Below are positions 17,911 to 25,577 of a DNA stretch of 64,000 bases, piece by piece. The position numbers and the translations under genes were made by a program. Position 1 is the first letter of the stretch; every line of letters begins with the position of its first letter. Source of the stretch: Teredinibacter waterburyi (GTDB lineage Bacteria > Pseudomonadota > Gammaproteobacteria > Pseudomonadales > Cellvibrionaceae). Location: contig NZ_MRUH01000168.1 in the NCBI RefSeq assembly GCF_001922985.1, positions 1-64,000 on the forward strand. Direction: 5' to 3'. The notes beneath the pieces were generated by a model. That model was given only the letters and a program-made list of their open reading frames with translations, was not told where the DNA came from and did not search any database.

Positions 17911-18513
17911 CTACATTCCGTAGCTATACCTATTTAGATCAATCAGATTCGTCTCTCTAATACTGTTCATGTTAGAACTGTAAATGGCTAGCATTTTTAG
18001 TGAGTGGTCAATTCGTTGTATAAGCTTAGAATTTACTTCGGAGACAGTTTCTTCATTTAGGCAAAGTGTAGGCGACTGGCGAACGATGATGTGCCCCGGA
18101 ATATAGACAAGCGAATTATTTTTATTCGTAAATGATTTTAGCTCTGCTATAACGTATGCCCCGCCCTGTCCAGATGAAATTGCCACAATCAATGCCGGCT
18201 TATGAGCAAGTTGCTTTGGCGTACAATAGTGTAAAAAATTTCTTAAATCAGGCGATGTAGATCCATTCCATTCTGGCGCGACAATAACAACAGATTCTGC
18301 TTGCTCTAGTATCCGCATCGATTTTGCGAGAAAGTTGTCTGGCGAAGATAAGGAAGAAGCGTGTTCAGACCAAAGAGGAATCGGACTATTCTCTAAGCTT
18401 ATAATATTTGTCTGTTTTGCCAGATTAAGTTTCAACACCCTGTTTGATAGGTAATCTGCAAAACGTCGACTCTCAGAATTAGCTCTCGAACTTCCACTAA
18501 TTAAACTAATCAT
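17911..18513 (-). CDS. NADPH-dependent FMN reductase family flavodoxin-fold protein
   Basis: 200 residues. A flavodoxin-like fold with the phosphate-binding loop ISGSSRANSESRRF near the N-terminus (residues 4-17) and the flavin contact region VVIVAPEWNGSTSPDLRNFL at about 75-94, the usual pattern of NAD(P)H-dependent FMN reductases. Such enzymes give reduced flavin to a partner oxygenase or reduce quinones and azo compounds. I chose ATG 18513, which has GGTGGGG in front of it, over the GTG four codons upstream. The gene begins only 15 bases after the membrane hydroxylase gene ends, so the two are probably translated together, and the reductase may supply electrons or flavin to pathway oxygenases. 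Confidence 0.8.
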   Translation of the reverse strand: MISLISGSSRANSESRRFADYLSNRVLKLNLAKQTNIISLENSPIPLWSEHASSLSSPDNFLAKSMRILEQAESVVIVAPEWNGSTSPDLRNFLHYCTPKQLAHKPALIVAISSGQGGAYVIAELKSFTNKNNSLVYIPGHIIVRQSPTLCLNEETVSEVNSKLIQRIDHSLKMLAIYSSNMNSIRETNLIDLNRYSYGM

Positions 18514-18528
18514 AATACACCCCACCCT

Positions 18529-19740
18529 TTAATGACTTATTCGTGCTTTATTTGGAGGTGCGTACCGTGTTGTTGCAAATAAAATTGGAAGCCAGTAACG
18601 AAGCTTATTTCGCTTTAATTCTAAGTAAAAACGGTAATAGGGCAGCAATAGGAATCTAACAGGGTTGTTGCAGTAGTCAGTATGCTTGCCAAATAGACCT
18701 GTCTCGGGAAGGTGTTCGCTGGGTTCCACGTAGGTTCCAAAAATTCTGTCCCAAAATGTAAATCTAGCAGCAAAGTTGCATCCCGTTTTTTTATTATGCG
18801 TTACTTCCCGAGAGTGATGCGTGTAATGTACCGATGCGGTAACAAATACTTTTCTTAGTAGCCGCAACCACTTGTATTTATTTTCTAGATAATAAAGAAA
18901 CGGAGAATGCGAGGGGTCGGTGATAATATCCAAAATCATCATGACAACAAGTGACCATCCAACGGCGGACATGTCTGTAGTAAACAGCTTGCTTATTATT
19001 GGGAGAATGAGCAAATAAGCTATATTAGATGCCCGCAGGAATAAAGTATCAGGCTCCGCAGCGAAATGAAACTGAGTTAAATTCTCATGACGATGGTGGT
19101 TGATGTGGCCAAGATTCCAAAGAATTCTAACGTTATGAGTGAGCCTATGAGACCAATAAAAACAAAGATCACCGATTATACAGGCCGCAACTACGGCTAT
19201 AGCGCCGTTTACATTAAGCAGAGTCGGTATCTGTTCTACAAAGGAATGATAGTACCCTAGAAAATTTGTTGATACAGGTGTAAGCAAAAAAAACGATAAC
19301 GCAAATATATAGATTAAAATATTCGAGCATGAAATATTAACCATTCCTTTCCAATCAAATGGTTTACCCGTCATTTTAGAAAAGTATTTTATATCTAGCA
19401 TACCTATGGCAAAGCCAGAAATGACGCGAAGAAATGATAACAAAATAAGGGCGCCAACGAGGTTGGGACTAATGTTATCAAAAGGTATCTCTGGAACCAT
19501 GTGAAAAATAAGGATACTGCTAGACGAAATAGAATCGCCGATATGTTGTATTTTAACTGTACCCAATAGCCAAAATATAAAGCTAATACCAATTGCTGAA
19601 TATACTAGGTATCGGCCAAATTTCGCATCGCTTTTCTTGAGATCGAAACTCCATATTTTTGAGATAACCGCCGATATAGCCGCCGTAAAGCGCTCTGTAT
19701 CTGAAGTGCCCGTACTTGTTGGTGCGTAATAATTATTCAA
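18529..19740 (-). CDS. Membrane fatty-acid hydroxylase / sterol desaturase family enzyme
   Basis: 403 residues with about five or six N-terminal hydrophobic segments and then the three histidine clusters of the fatty acid hydroxylase superfamily: HRLTH (about 196-200), HINHHRHE (about 210-217) and HYTHHSREVTHN (about 310-321). These hold a diiron centre that hydroxylates or desaturates lipids in the membrane. Relatives include sphinganine C4-hydroxylase and alkylglycerol monooxygenase, as well as many uncharacterised enzymes in bacterial secondary-metabolite clusters. It is the first gene of a leftward operon whose promoter region contains a strong lux-box palindrome. Together with the alpha-oxoamine synthase operon further right it suggests hydroxylation of a lipid chain. 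The exact substrate is unknown. Confidence 0.85.
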   Translation of the reverse strand: MNNYYAPTSTGTSDTERFTAAISAVISKIWSFDLKKSDAKFGRYLVYSAIGISFIFWLLGTVKIQHIGDSISSSSILIFHMVPEIPFDNISPNLVGALILLSFLRVISGFAIGMLDIKYFSKMTGKPFDWKGMVNISCSNILIYIFALSFFLLTPVSTNFLGYYHSFVEQIPTLLNVNGAIAVVAACIIGDLCFYWSHRLTHNVRILWNLGHINHHRHENLTQFHFAAEPDTLFLRASNIAYLLILPIISKLFTTDMSAVGWSLVVMMILDIITDPSHSPFLYYLENKYKWLRLLRKVFVTASVHYTHHSREVTHNKKTGCNFAARFTFWDRIFGTYVEPSEHLPETGLFGKHTDYCNNPVRFLLLPYYRFYLELKRNKLRYWLPILFATTRYAPPNKARISH

Positions 19741-20014
19741 GTTTTCCTCCCGCTTACTAAGAAGCTATTCGAGTTTGTGAATTAATCTAAGTTAGATTCT
19801 TCGTGTGGGAAAATAGTAGCGCTAACGTTGCGGGGTTTAATAGCTAGCAGAAGCATCAAGAGGGGGCTGTAAGATATTTGATAACAATGTTTTTATCAGT
19901 ATCGGATAACGAATTGAATATAAAAATTGTCTTTATAAACAACACCTTATCGTAGTGTAAAAAGTAACAGGTAGTACTCGTAAGAAGAGCAGCACAAAAA
20001 CTTAGCGAATATCG

Positions 20015-20040
20015 GGCTACTGTAAAATTTTACAGTAGCC
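20015..20040. promoter_or_regulatory. Perfect 26-bp palindrome with lux-box core
   Basis: Thirteen bases (GGCTACTGTAAAA) followed by their exact reverse complement. The centre reads CTGTA-AAATTT-TACAG, the same CTGTA-N6-TACAG layout as the Vibrio fischeri lux box. A LuxR-type receptor is encoded 2.7 kb to the right. It lies 275 bases from the hydroxylase start and 267 bases from the HlyD start, so it could serve both directions. There is no T run that would make it a terminator. Confidence 0.75.
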
Positions 20041-20231
20041 AACTGTTATTAATATTGGTGTCTAATCGGAGAGCGTATCGCTTATGGACATAAAATATGT
20101 CGTTTATATAAGAAAAAATAATGTAGATAAGGATTTTAAGTCGATATAGCGTTAACGGTGCGTAAATTATAGCGACTGAGATAGCCGCATAGTCTATGGC
20201 GTCTTCTATGTGAGTCTTACGGACCTAATCG

Positions 20232-20251
20232 CTATGAAAAATTTTACAGGT
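20232..20251 (+). promoter_or_regulatory. Degenerate lux-box-like site
   Basis: The right half is AAATTT-TACAG followed by GT, identical to the strong palindrome through the TACAG; the left half is ATGAA and matches CTGTA at three of five positions. It sits 56 bases before the HlyD start codon, a promoter-proximal position. Support is weaker than for 20015-20040. Confidence 0.4.
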
Positions 20252-20306
20252 TTACATGTATTTATCATTTGTCATAATTTTACCAACAAGACGCGAGGTA
20301 ACAGCT

Positions 20307-21167
20307 ATGAGAACATTTCAAATACACTATTTTTACGCCTTAGTTATTTTATCATTAAGTATGAGTTCGTTTGCCACTAGCACGCCTCAGCTACCGAGTA
20401 TCCACGGTCATGTAATACCGCGTACAGTTATAGATGTAAAATCAAGTGTCCACGGCGTAATAAGCCAAATATATGTTAAGCCAGGAGATGATATTAGAAA
20501 AGGCGACCCGATCGCCAAGATAGAATTTCTTGTCGATTACCTAGCCGTGCACGAGGCAGAATCAAAACTGAGGATAGCGCGAATGGAGTTGGATTACGCG
20601 GCTAATGTTTTTGAAAGGCAGAAAAGTATGGCGAAGTCCTCTCATATATCGAGTGCGGATTTAGAAAGATATAGATTGAATATGGAAATTCAAAAATCCA
20701 GGGTAAATGATGCTCTATTAGAGATCAACCTTCTTGCGAAAGGGAGCGGGCAATCGAAGAGTGAACAATACAATATAGTGTACGCTACTCACGGTGGTAA
20801 AGTTATCGAAGTGCTTTCACATGAGGGAGACTATATTACAGCCGCTAATGTTTTCAACCCCGGAACGAGCCTAGCTAAGATCGCAAATATGAATGATCTT
20901 ATATATACCGGATATATTACCGAAGACGCGATCAGGACTTTTAGCGCTGGGAACACATATTATATTCGACTTAGTGCATTTACAGCTTCTCGGATTCCCG
21001 TTCTTGTTGAGAGCGTTTCATTATTGGGTGAGGAAATCGAAGGGCAAGTGGTATTCAAGTTTATAGCAACTCTTGATTCCGAAATCTATTCGGTATCCCA
21101 AGTAGGATTGAGTGCAAATCTAACGTTTGATGATATTGAAAGCAACGATGTTATTGCGAAAAACTAA
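20307..21167 (+). CDS. HlyD/RND-type periplasmic adaptor protein
   Basis: 286 residues. ATG 20307 is preferred because GAGG lies about nine bases before it and it opens a signal peptide (MRTFQIHYFYALVILSLSMSSFA). A lipoyl-like half (VIDVKSSVHGVISQIYVKPGDDIRKGDPIAKI, residues about 32-63), a coiled-coil hairpin (about 70-140) and the second lipoyl half plus beta-barrel (ATHGGKVIEVLSHEGDYI, about 158-175) make up a membrane fusion protein. Such adaptors bridge an inner-membrane pump and an outer-membrane channel. No ABC or RND pump is adjacent; the nearest candidate is the MMPL-type exporter at 50911. It may pair with that pump or with one elsewhere. A GST and a DUF1993 gene follow in the same direction with short gaps. 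Confidence 0.8.
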   Translation: MRTFQIHYFYALVILSLSMSSFATSTPQLPSIHGHVIPRTVIDVKSSVHGVISQIYVKPGDDIRKGDPIAKIEFLVDYLAVHEAESKLRIARMELDYAANVFERQKSMAKSSHISSADLERYRLNMEIQKSRVNDALLEINLLAKGSGQSKSEQYNIVYATHGGKVIEVLSHEGDYITAANVFNPGTSLAKIANMNDLIYTGYITEDAIRTFSAGNTYYIRLSAFTASRIPVLVESVSLLGEEIEGQVVFKFIATLDSEIYSVSQVGLSANLTFDDIESNDVIAKN

Positions 21168-21197
21168 TTCCAATATGTTTTCTTGTAAGGAATTATA

Positions 21198-21890
21198 ATG
21201 ATTGATTTATATACTGCCGGTACTCCTAATGGACACAAAATATCAACCTTACTAGAGGAGCTGGAGGTTGAATATCGAGTGTTTGAAGTGGATCTTGCAT
21301 CAAAAGAGCAAAAGTCTGAAAAATTTTTAAAAATTAATCCAAATGGGAAGATACCGGTAATAATTGATCGGACCCCCAAGTTCCAGCACAGCCCTAGAGT
21401 CGTTTTCGAATCGGGTGCGATACTGCTATACTTAGCTAAGAAGTATGGGCAGTTTTTACCTGAAGACGAAGCTCGGGAAACAGATGTTATACAATGGTTA
21501 ATGTTTCAAATGTCGGGTGTTGGACCGATGATGGGACAGCTTAATGTTTTTCGGCATTACGCAGCAACCAATATAGAGTTTGCGATTAAAAGATATGAAT
21601 CAGAAGTTCGGAGATTATTCGAAACTCTAGACAGCGCTCTAACAGGTAGAGATTATATTGCTAATGAATATTCCATAGCAGATATCGCGCTTTTCCCTTG
21701 GGTCAAACAATATCAGTGGAGCGGTGTAAGCGTATTAGGTCTTAAGCATCTGCAGAAATGGCTTGGACTTGTAGGTGCACGAAAAGCTGTTAAGCGAGGT
21801 TGCGAAATACCCTGTGGCGTACTCGGTGGATCGCTGTCAGAAAATAAGACCGAAACAATTGAAATTGCAAAACAAATTCTAGTGGGATAA
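21198..21890 (+). CDS. Glutathione S-transferase, Nu-class (YfcG/YghU-like)
   Basis: 230 residues. The N-terminal thioredoxin fold begins MIDLYTAGTPNGHKISTLLEEL, the TPNG-x-K motif of Nu-class GSTs such as YfcG, in which Thr and Asn near residues 8-10 contact glutathione and disulfide-bond reductase activity is strong. The VVFESGAILLYLAKKYG segment (residues about 70-86) is the conserved glutathione gamma-Glu contact, and NEYSIADIALFPWV (about 155-168) is the C-terminal helical N-cap motif. A GST inside a biosynthetic locus may protect against an electrophilic product, add glutathione, or isomerise an intermediate. Gap to the previous gene is 30 bases, to the next only 7. Confidence 0.85.
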   Translation: MIDLYTAGTPNGHKISTLLEELEVEYRVFEVDLASKEQKSEKFLKINPNGKIPVIIDRTPKFQHSPRVVFESGAILLYLAKKYGQFLPEDEARETDVIQWLMFQMSGVGPMMGQLNVFRHYAATNIEFAIKRYESEVRRLFETLDSALTGRDYIANEYSIADIALFPWVKQYQWSGVSVLGLKHLQKWLGLVGARKAVKRGCEIPCGVLGGSLSENKTETIEIAKQILVG

Positions 21891-21897
21891 CAATAAG

Positions 21898-22407
21898 ATG
21901 ATCAACCCAGCCTCCTTTTATATTCATTACCTTTGTCAGCTAAAAAAATTGTTACTAAAAATAAAGTCGATGGATAGATTAGACGTTATGAATGAACGGC
22001 TGATCCATAATATGTTCGACTTAAAACAACAAGCTAGAACTGCCATTGGATTTACCTTAAGGTCATGCTGCCCCATTGCCGGACGCGATATCGTAAATTT
22101 TGGCGATGACGAGTGCAGTATCAACAGTTTACTAGATGAAATATCAAAGACTATCGACTATTTGGCTGAAATTCCGGCTGAGGAGTTTTCGTTTTCTGAA
22201 GAGACTACAATCGAAACGGCGGCGGGCTTTGCAGATCTAGAATTTACTCCAATGGAATATTTTTTGTCATATAGCTTTCCTAACTTTATGTTCCACTATT
22301 GTATAGTTTATGCGATTGCGAGGAAGTCAGGCTTAGAAATTGGAAAAGCGGATTTCGATGGTTATCACAAATATCCACTCGGATTTGACTTTACCGATAG
22401 TAATTAG
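21898..22407 (+). CDS. DUF1993 family protein
   Basis: 169 residues. The pattern MNERLIHNMFDLKQQARTAIGF (residues about 35-56), FGDDECSINSLLDEISKTIDYL and FLSYSFPNFMFHYCIVYAIARKSGLEIGKADFDG (about 122-155) matches the DUF1993 family, a four-helix DinB-like fold whose function is not known. It is the third gene of the HlyD - GST operon, beginning seven bases after the GST stop. No catalytic claim is made. The N-terminal 25 residues before MDRLDVMNERL fit the family's first helix, so the upstream ATG was kept, although the ribosome site is weak. Confidence 0.75.
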   Translation: MINPASFYIHYLCQLKKLLLKIKSMDRLDVMNERLIHNMFDLKQQARTAIGFTLRSCCPIAGRDIVNFGDDECSINSLLDEISKTIDYLAEIPAEEFSFSEETTIETAAGFADLEFTPMEYFLSYSFPNFMFHYCIVYAIARKSGLEIGKADFDGYHKYPLGFDFTDSN

Positions 22408-22751
22408 CTTGAATACAGTGTTGATTTTGTTTCTCAAGTGAGAATTGACGACCAATATAAATTGCTGCAAAATTGACCGGTCAGTCGAGTTTAGCAGGCT
22501 AGGCGCTACGGTAGAAGCGATACATGAGGTTCATGTGTTGACCCGCTTTTATAGTATTTAGAGACTTGCTCGATATGCTTAATGCTTACGTTTTAACTCT
22601 ATATTGATTCACGCTAGACTATTCATAGCGAGATCAGTTATGGATTACGTTTAGCCGCAGCGCTCTCAAATGCGAGGTTCGCAAGGATATAGCAGTATTT
22701 TCTTTGAGCGCCCATTTTCGATAATGTGCGAAGCTACTGTTAGGACAAATA
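22408..22751. other. Non-coding region upstream of luxR
   Basis: 344 bases without a supported gene. It contains a 10-bp palindrome TGACCGGTCA at 22474-22483, preceded by CTGCAAAATT, which looks like half of the lux-box sequence found at 20015. This could be an autoregulatory site, but the match is weak. Nothing else stands out. Confidence 0.35.
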
Positions 22752-23489
22752 ATGGAATACTCTCTGTTTTGTGAGTTGAGATATCGCCTCTCAAAGGTTC
22801 GAAGGGTCAATGAGTTAGACCCTATCTGCAAGCGTTTTTGTGAACAAATGGGTTTCGATCATTACTTGCTCTGCGTTTGTGAAGCAATGTCCTTTTCTAC
22901 CCCTAAGGTATTAAGGATCACAAACTACCCTCCCGCTTGGTTAAATGTATACGATGAGCGGGGGTTGATGAAACTAGATCCTATTCGAAAATATTGCGCT
23001 ACTCATATTGTGCCCGTCCTTTGGACAGATTTGGATAGCACTGATAACCAGCTGTCAGATGAAGAGCGCGAGGTTATGACACTGGCGGCCAACCACGGGC
23101 TGTCTACTGGCTTATCTGTCCCCGCAAGTGCACCATCAGGGCAAACGGCTTACTTCAGCCTGGCTAGTTCGAAAATCGATTTCTCAGATCAGAACCTTCA
23201 AACGGTTTTGTTTGCCAGCCATACATTCATGCAGTACCTGCTCGAGGCTTACCTACGAATAGATGTTGAGGAAAATCCGAAAGTAGCGCAACTAACAGAC
23301 CGTGAACTTGAATGTGTATTTTGGGCATGCGAAGGTAAAACCGCTTGGGAGATGTCCCAAATTGTTGGTATTACAGAGCGGACAATTAATTTTCATCTGA
23401 CGTCTGTAATAAAAAAGTTGGGAGCGTCTAACAGGCAGCATGCTGTTGCGAAAGCTGTATTGTATGGATTAGTAACACCGACCCTCTGA
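22752..23489 (+). CDS. LuxR-type acyl-homoserine lactone receptor/regulator (no luxI nearby)
   Basis: 245 residues, the normal size of a quorum-sensing LuxR protein. The N-terminal ligand domain keeps the residues that line the AHL pocket in TraR/LasR: Trp and Tyr in PPAWLNVYDERG (residues about 57-68), Asp in LDPIRKYC, and Trp in PVLWTDLD. The C-terminal DNA-binding domain runs from LTDRELECVFWACEGKTAWE to LGASNRQHAVAKA (about 178-238), with the GKTAWEMSQIVGITERTINFH helix-turn-helix region. No AHL synthase is seen in the window, so it is either a solo receptor or its luxI lies elsewhere. Its position between the two arms of the accessory cluster and the nearby lux-box palindrome suggest that it controls them. 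Confidence 0.9.
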   Translation: MEYSLFCELRYRLSKVRRVNELDPICKRFCEQMGFDHYLLCVCEAMSFSTPKVLRITNYPPAWLNVYDERGLMKLDPIRKYCATHIVPVLWTDLDSTDNQLSDEEREVMTLAANHGLSTGLSVPASAPSGQTAYFSLASSKIDFSDQNLQTVLFASHTFMQYLLEAYLRIDVEENPKVAQLTDRELECVFWACEGKTAWEMSQIVGITERTINFHLTSVIKKLGASNRQHAVAKAVLYGLVTPTL

Positions 23490-23730
23490 TCACCTGTTAG
23501 TCGACTAAAAAAATAAAGCCTCCCACCTATGCTTTTAGTGCCGCATTCTAGTTTTTGGGGCCAAATAGAAGCTATGCGGAGCTGATTATATTTTTAAATA
23601 TTGCTTAAAGCATGGTGATTAATAAAGGTCTTATTAAAGTATGACACTTATATAAACCTCTATAATAATCAATCTCTCTTCTTGATCAGTGCATTGGTTG
23701 ATTGCGACGGATTATGATTAAATAAATACG

Positions 23731-24618
23731 CTAAATCAAAATATTCCGCGCCGATTCGGTGATCGCTATCACTGCGGGGTGAATAATTTTTCGCTCTACG
23801 GTAATTGCGTAAAACTGCTCGATAATTTCAGTAGTGCTGCCCATCTCGACAACATCGTATTCTTTCTCTACTTCTCGTGCGATTGGTGTCGGTGCTGTAA
23901 AAATACCCGCGCCACCACGACCGAAGGCTTTCATTAACGCTGTATCATCAAATTCACCAACTATTTTGGGTTGAACGTTGTGAGTTACAAACCAGCGTTG
24001 AATCTGCGCATAAATATTGGCGATTTTTCCTGGTATTAACATAGGTGCGCCGTTTAGCGACTGCGGAAAACCCTTAGCGAGTTTTTTCGCTACGGTTTTC
24101 TTAGCAAAGAAGGAAATACCACATTCGCCAAGGTGATGACTAAATCCCTTCACATTAATGGATGGCGGTATCACCGCGTCGGCCAACACCAAATCTAGTT
24201 TGTGCACGGCAAGGTCGAGCAGTAATTCTTCCATCGATCCTTCTCGACAAATAATTCTCACCGAGCTATTAACCGCCAGCGCCGGTGACAGAAGTTGATA
24301 GGCTATGGATTTTGGGACAACGTCTAATACGCCTACCTTGAATTCGAAGGGACGATCTTCTGGCATAGTTCGAACCATCTCTTCTAGCTCATCGCCAAGT
24401 GAAAAGATTTCTTCGGCATACTCTTTCACGAGCTTGCCCGACTCGGTCAACTGTAAGTTTCTCCCGACCTTGGTAAACAAGGCGATATCAAGTCGCTGTT
24501 CTAATTGACTTAGCTGCCCGCTAATCGTCTGTGGCGTTAGATGCAATGACTCGCAGGCCTTAGTAATACTGCCTTCTCGAGCAACGGTAAGAAAGTAATA
24601 GAGATGTTTGTAATTCAT
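23731..24618 (-). CDS. nhaR: LysR-family regulator, NhaR-like
   Basis: 295 residues. The N-terminal LysR helix-turn-helix reads HLYYFLTVAREGSITKACES (residues 5-24) then LTPQTISGQLSQLEQRL; the LTPQTI-x-GQ sequence and the later LGECGISFF, LLIPGK-like and GEFDDTALMKAFG segments (about 137-145, 177-182, 205-217) follow E. coli NhaR closely. NhaR senses sodium and activates the nhaA antiporter gene. No nhaA is here; instead the divergent operon encodes a sodium-dependent bicarbonate transporter, so this copy may tune that operon. It is read divergently from the hpf-like gene with about 100 bases between. Confidence 0.85.
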   Translation of the reverse strand: MNYKHLYYFLTVAREGSITKACESLHLTPQTISGQLSQLEQRLDIALFTKVGRNLQLTESGKLVKEYAEEIFSLGDELEEMVRTMPEDRPFEFKVGVLDVVPKSIAYQLLSPALAVNSSVRIICREGSMEELLLDLAVHKLDLVLADAVIPPSINVKGFSHHLGECGISFFAKKTVAKKLAKGFPQSLNGAPMLIPGKIANIYAQIQRWFVTHNVQPKIVGEFDDTALMKAFGRGGAGIFTAPTPIAREVEKEYDVVEMGSTTEIIEQFYAITVERKIIHPAVIAITESARNILI

Positions 24619-24652
24619 AGAACCTTCGTTTTTTTCGAACTATTGCCTTATT

Positions 24653-24664
24653 AAATTCGAATTT
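24653..24664. promoter_or_regulatory. Candidate operator palindrome between nhaR and hpf
   Basis: A perfect 12-bp palindrome AAATTCGAATTT in the divergent spacer, with a second TTCGAA-containing stretch about 20 bases to the left (TTTTTTCGAAC). Paired TTCGAA sites between a LysR-type gene and its divergent neighbour are a plausible binding region, but no specific match to a known NhaR site is claimed. Confidence 0.4.
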
Positions 24665-24721
24665 TATAAGTTAATCAATAGCTTTATGCTGGCTCCGAAT
24701 CTAACCAATGAGGAATAAGCG

Positions 24722-25078
24722 ATGAACGTACTGATCAATTCACCCGATATAAAACTGTCGGAAGCGGCACGCGAAAACATTAGATGTAATGTGCTATTCA
24801 CATTTTCTAGATTCCAAAACCGGATAGATGATGTCGAGTTACATATTAAAGATATAAACGGCCCTAAAGGCGGTGAAGACAAGCAGTGTGTGCTCAACCT
24901 GAAGGGCCGAGGAAAGGAGCCAATTGTGATATCCGGCAAAGGCGAAAATGTGACCTATGTAGTCGATAAATGCCTAAGCCGAGCGAAGTCTGTGATTAGC
25001 CGTAAATTGAAAATGAAGGAACTGCACCGCGAACGTCGCGCCTTTTTTGAAAACTTGGAAGCGAACCCCTATGACTAA
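24722..25078 (+). CDS. HPF/RaiA-like ribosome-associated protein
   Basis: 118 residues resembling the short ribosome hibernation factors, with a beta-alpha-beta-beta-beta-alpha fold: an opening strand [19 protein letters not shown], a [25 protein letters not shown]-type segment (residues about 37-61) and a final basic helix [21 protein letters not shown] (about 88-108). HPF-type proteins bind the ribosomal decoding centre when growth stops. It starts the rightward purEK-sbtAB operon and its stop overlaps the purE start by 8 bases, so the genes are translationally coupled. The family assignment is good; whether it acts on ribosomes here is not shown. Confidence 0.7.
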   Translation: MNVLINSPDIKLSEAARENIRCNVLFTFSRFQNRIDDVELHIKDINGPKGGEDKQCVLNLKGRGKEPIVISGKGENVTYVVDKCLSRAKSVISRKLKMKELHRERRAFFENLEANPYD

Positions 25079-25577
25079 CCAAAACAAGCCACTAGTCGCC
25101 GTTATCATGGGCTCGAAATCAGATTGGGGCACCATGAAGTTTTGTGCAGACGTATTAGAAACGTTGTTAATTGAGTATGAAGTATCGGTAGTTTCAGCGC
25201 ATCGTACGCCTGATAGGTTGTTTAGTTTTGCAGAGCAGGCAGATGAAAATGGTTTAGAGGTCATTGTCGCGGGCGCCGGCGGTGCGGCGCACTTGCCGGG
25301 TATGGTTGCAGCGAAAACACATCTGCCTGTACTTGGCGTGCCTATCCAATCTGAGGCGTTAAATGGTATAGATTCGCTACTATCTATAGCGCAAATGCCG
25401 GCTGGCATTCCCGTTGGCACCTTGGCGATATCAAAAGCTGGGGCGACCAACGCTGGTTTGTTAGCGGCTGCGATTCTAGCCAACAAGTATCCAGACATTA
25501 AAAAGCGCTTAATCCAATACCGACGCCAACAAACTGAAAAAGTATTAACGCAACTGGATCCGCGCGAGGTTATATAA
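25071..25577 (+). CDS. purE: N5-carboxyaminoimidazole ribonucleotide mutase
   Basis: 168 residues, class I PurE. It moves the carboxyl group of N5-CAIR to C4 in purine synthesis. Visible motifs are [16 protein letters not shown] (residues about 9-24), [10 protein letters not shown] (about 42-51), [14 protein letters not shown] and the [12 protein letters not shown] segment, all diagnostic. The start ATG 25071 overlaps the end of the hpf-like gene by 8 bases; an ATG at 25047 in the same frame would lie inside that gene and is less likely. The purK start overlaps its stop by one base. It may be a second copy beside a chromosomal purEK elsewhere, which cannot be seen here. Confidence 0.93.
   Translation: MTNQNKPLVAVIMGSKSDWGTMKFCADVLETLLIEYEVSVVSAHRTPDRLFSFAEQADENGLEVIVAGAGGAAHLPGMVAAKTHLPVLGVPIQSEALNGIDSLLSIAQMPAGIPVGTLAISKAGATNAGLLAAAILANKYPDIKKRLIQYRRQQTEKVLTQLDPREVI

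Larger units (their letters stand above)
19741..20306. promoter_or_regulatory. Divergent promoter region of two accessory operons
   Basis: A 566-base A+T-rich spacer between the leftward hydroxylase operon and the rightward HlyD operon. It contains the perfect lux-box-like palindrome at 20015-20040 and a weaker copy at 20232-20251, both listed separately. No gene is supported; an in-frame leftward extension of the HlyD gene to 20256 lacks a ribosome site and is rejected. Confidence 0.7.

Noticed and set aside
20256-20306. Earlier start for the HlyD-like protein
   Set aside because: No ribosome site; ATG 20307 follows GAGG and opens the signal peptide.
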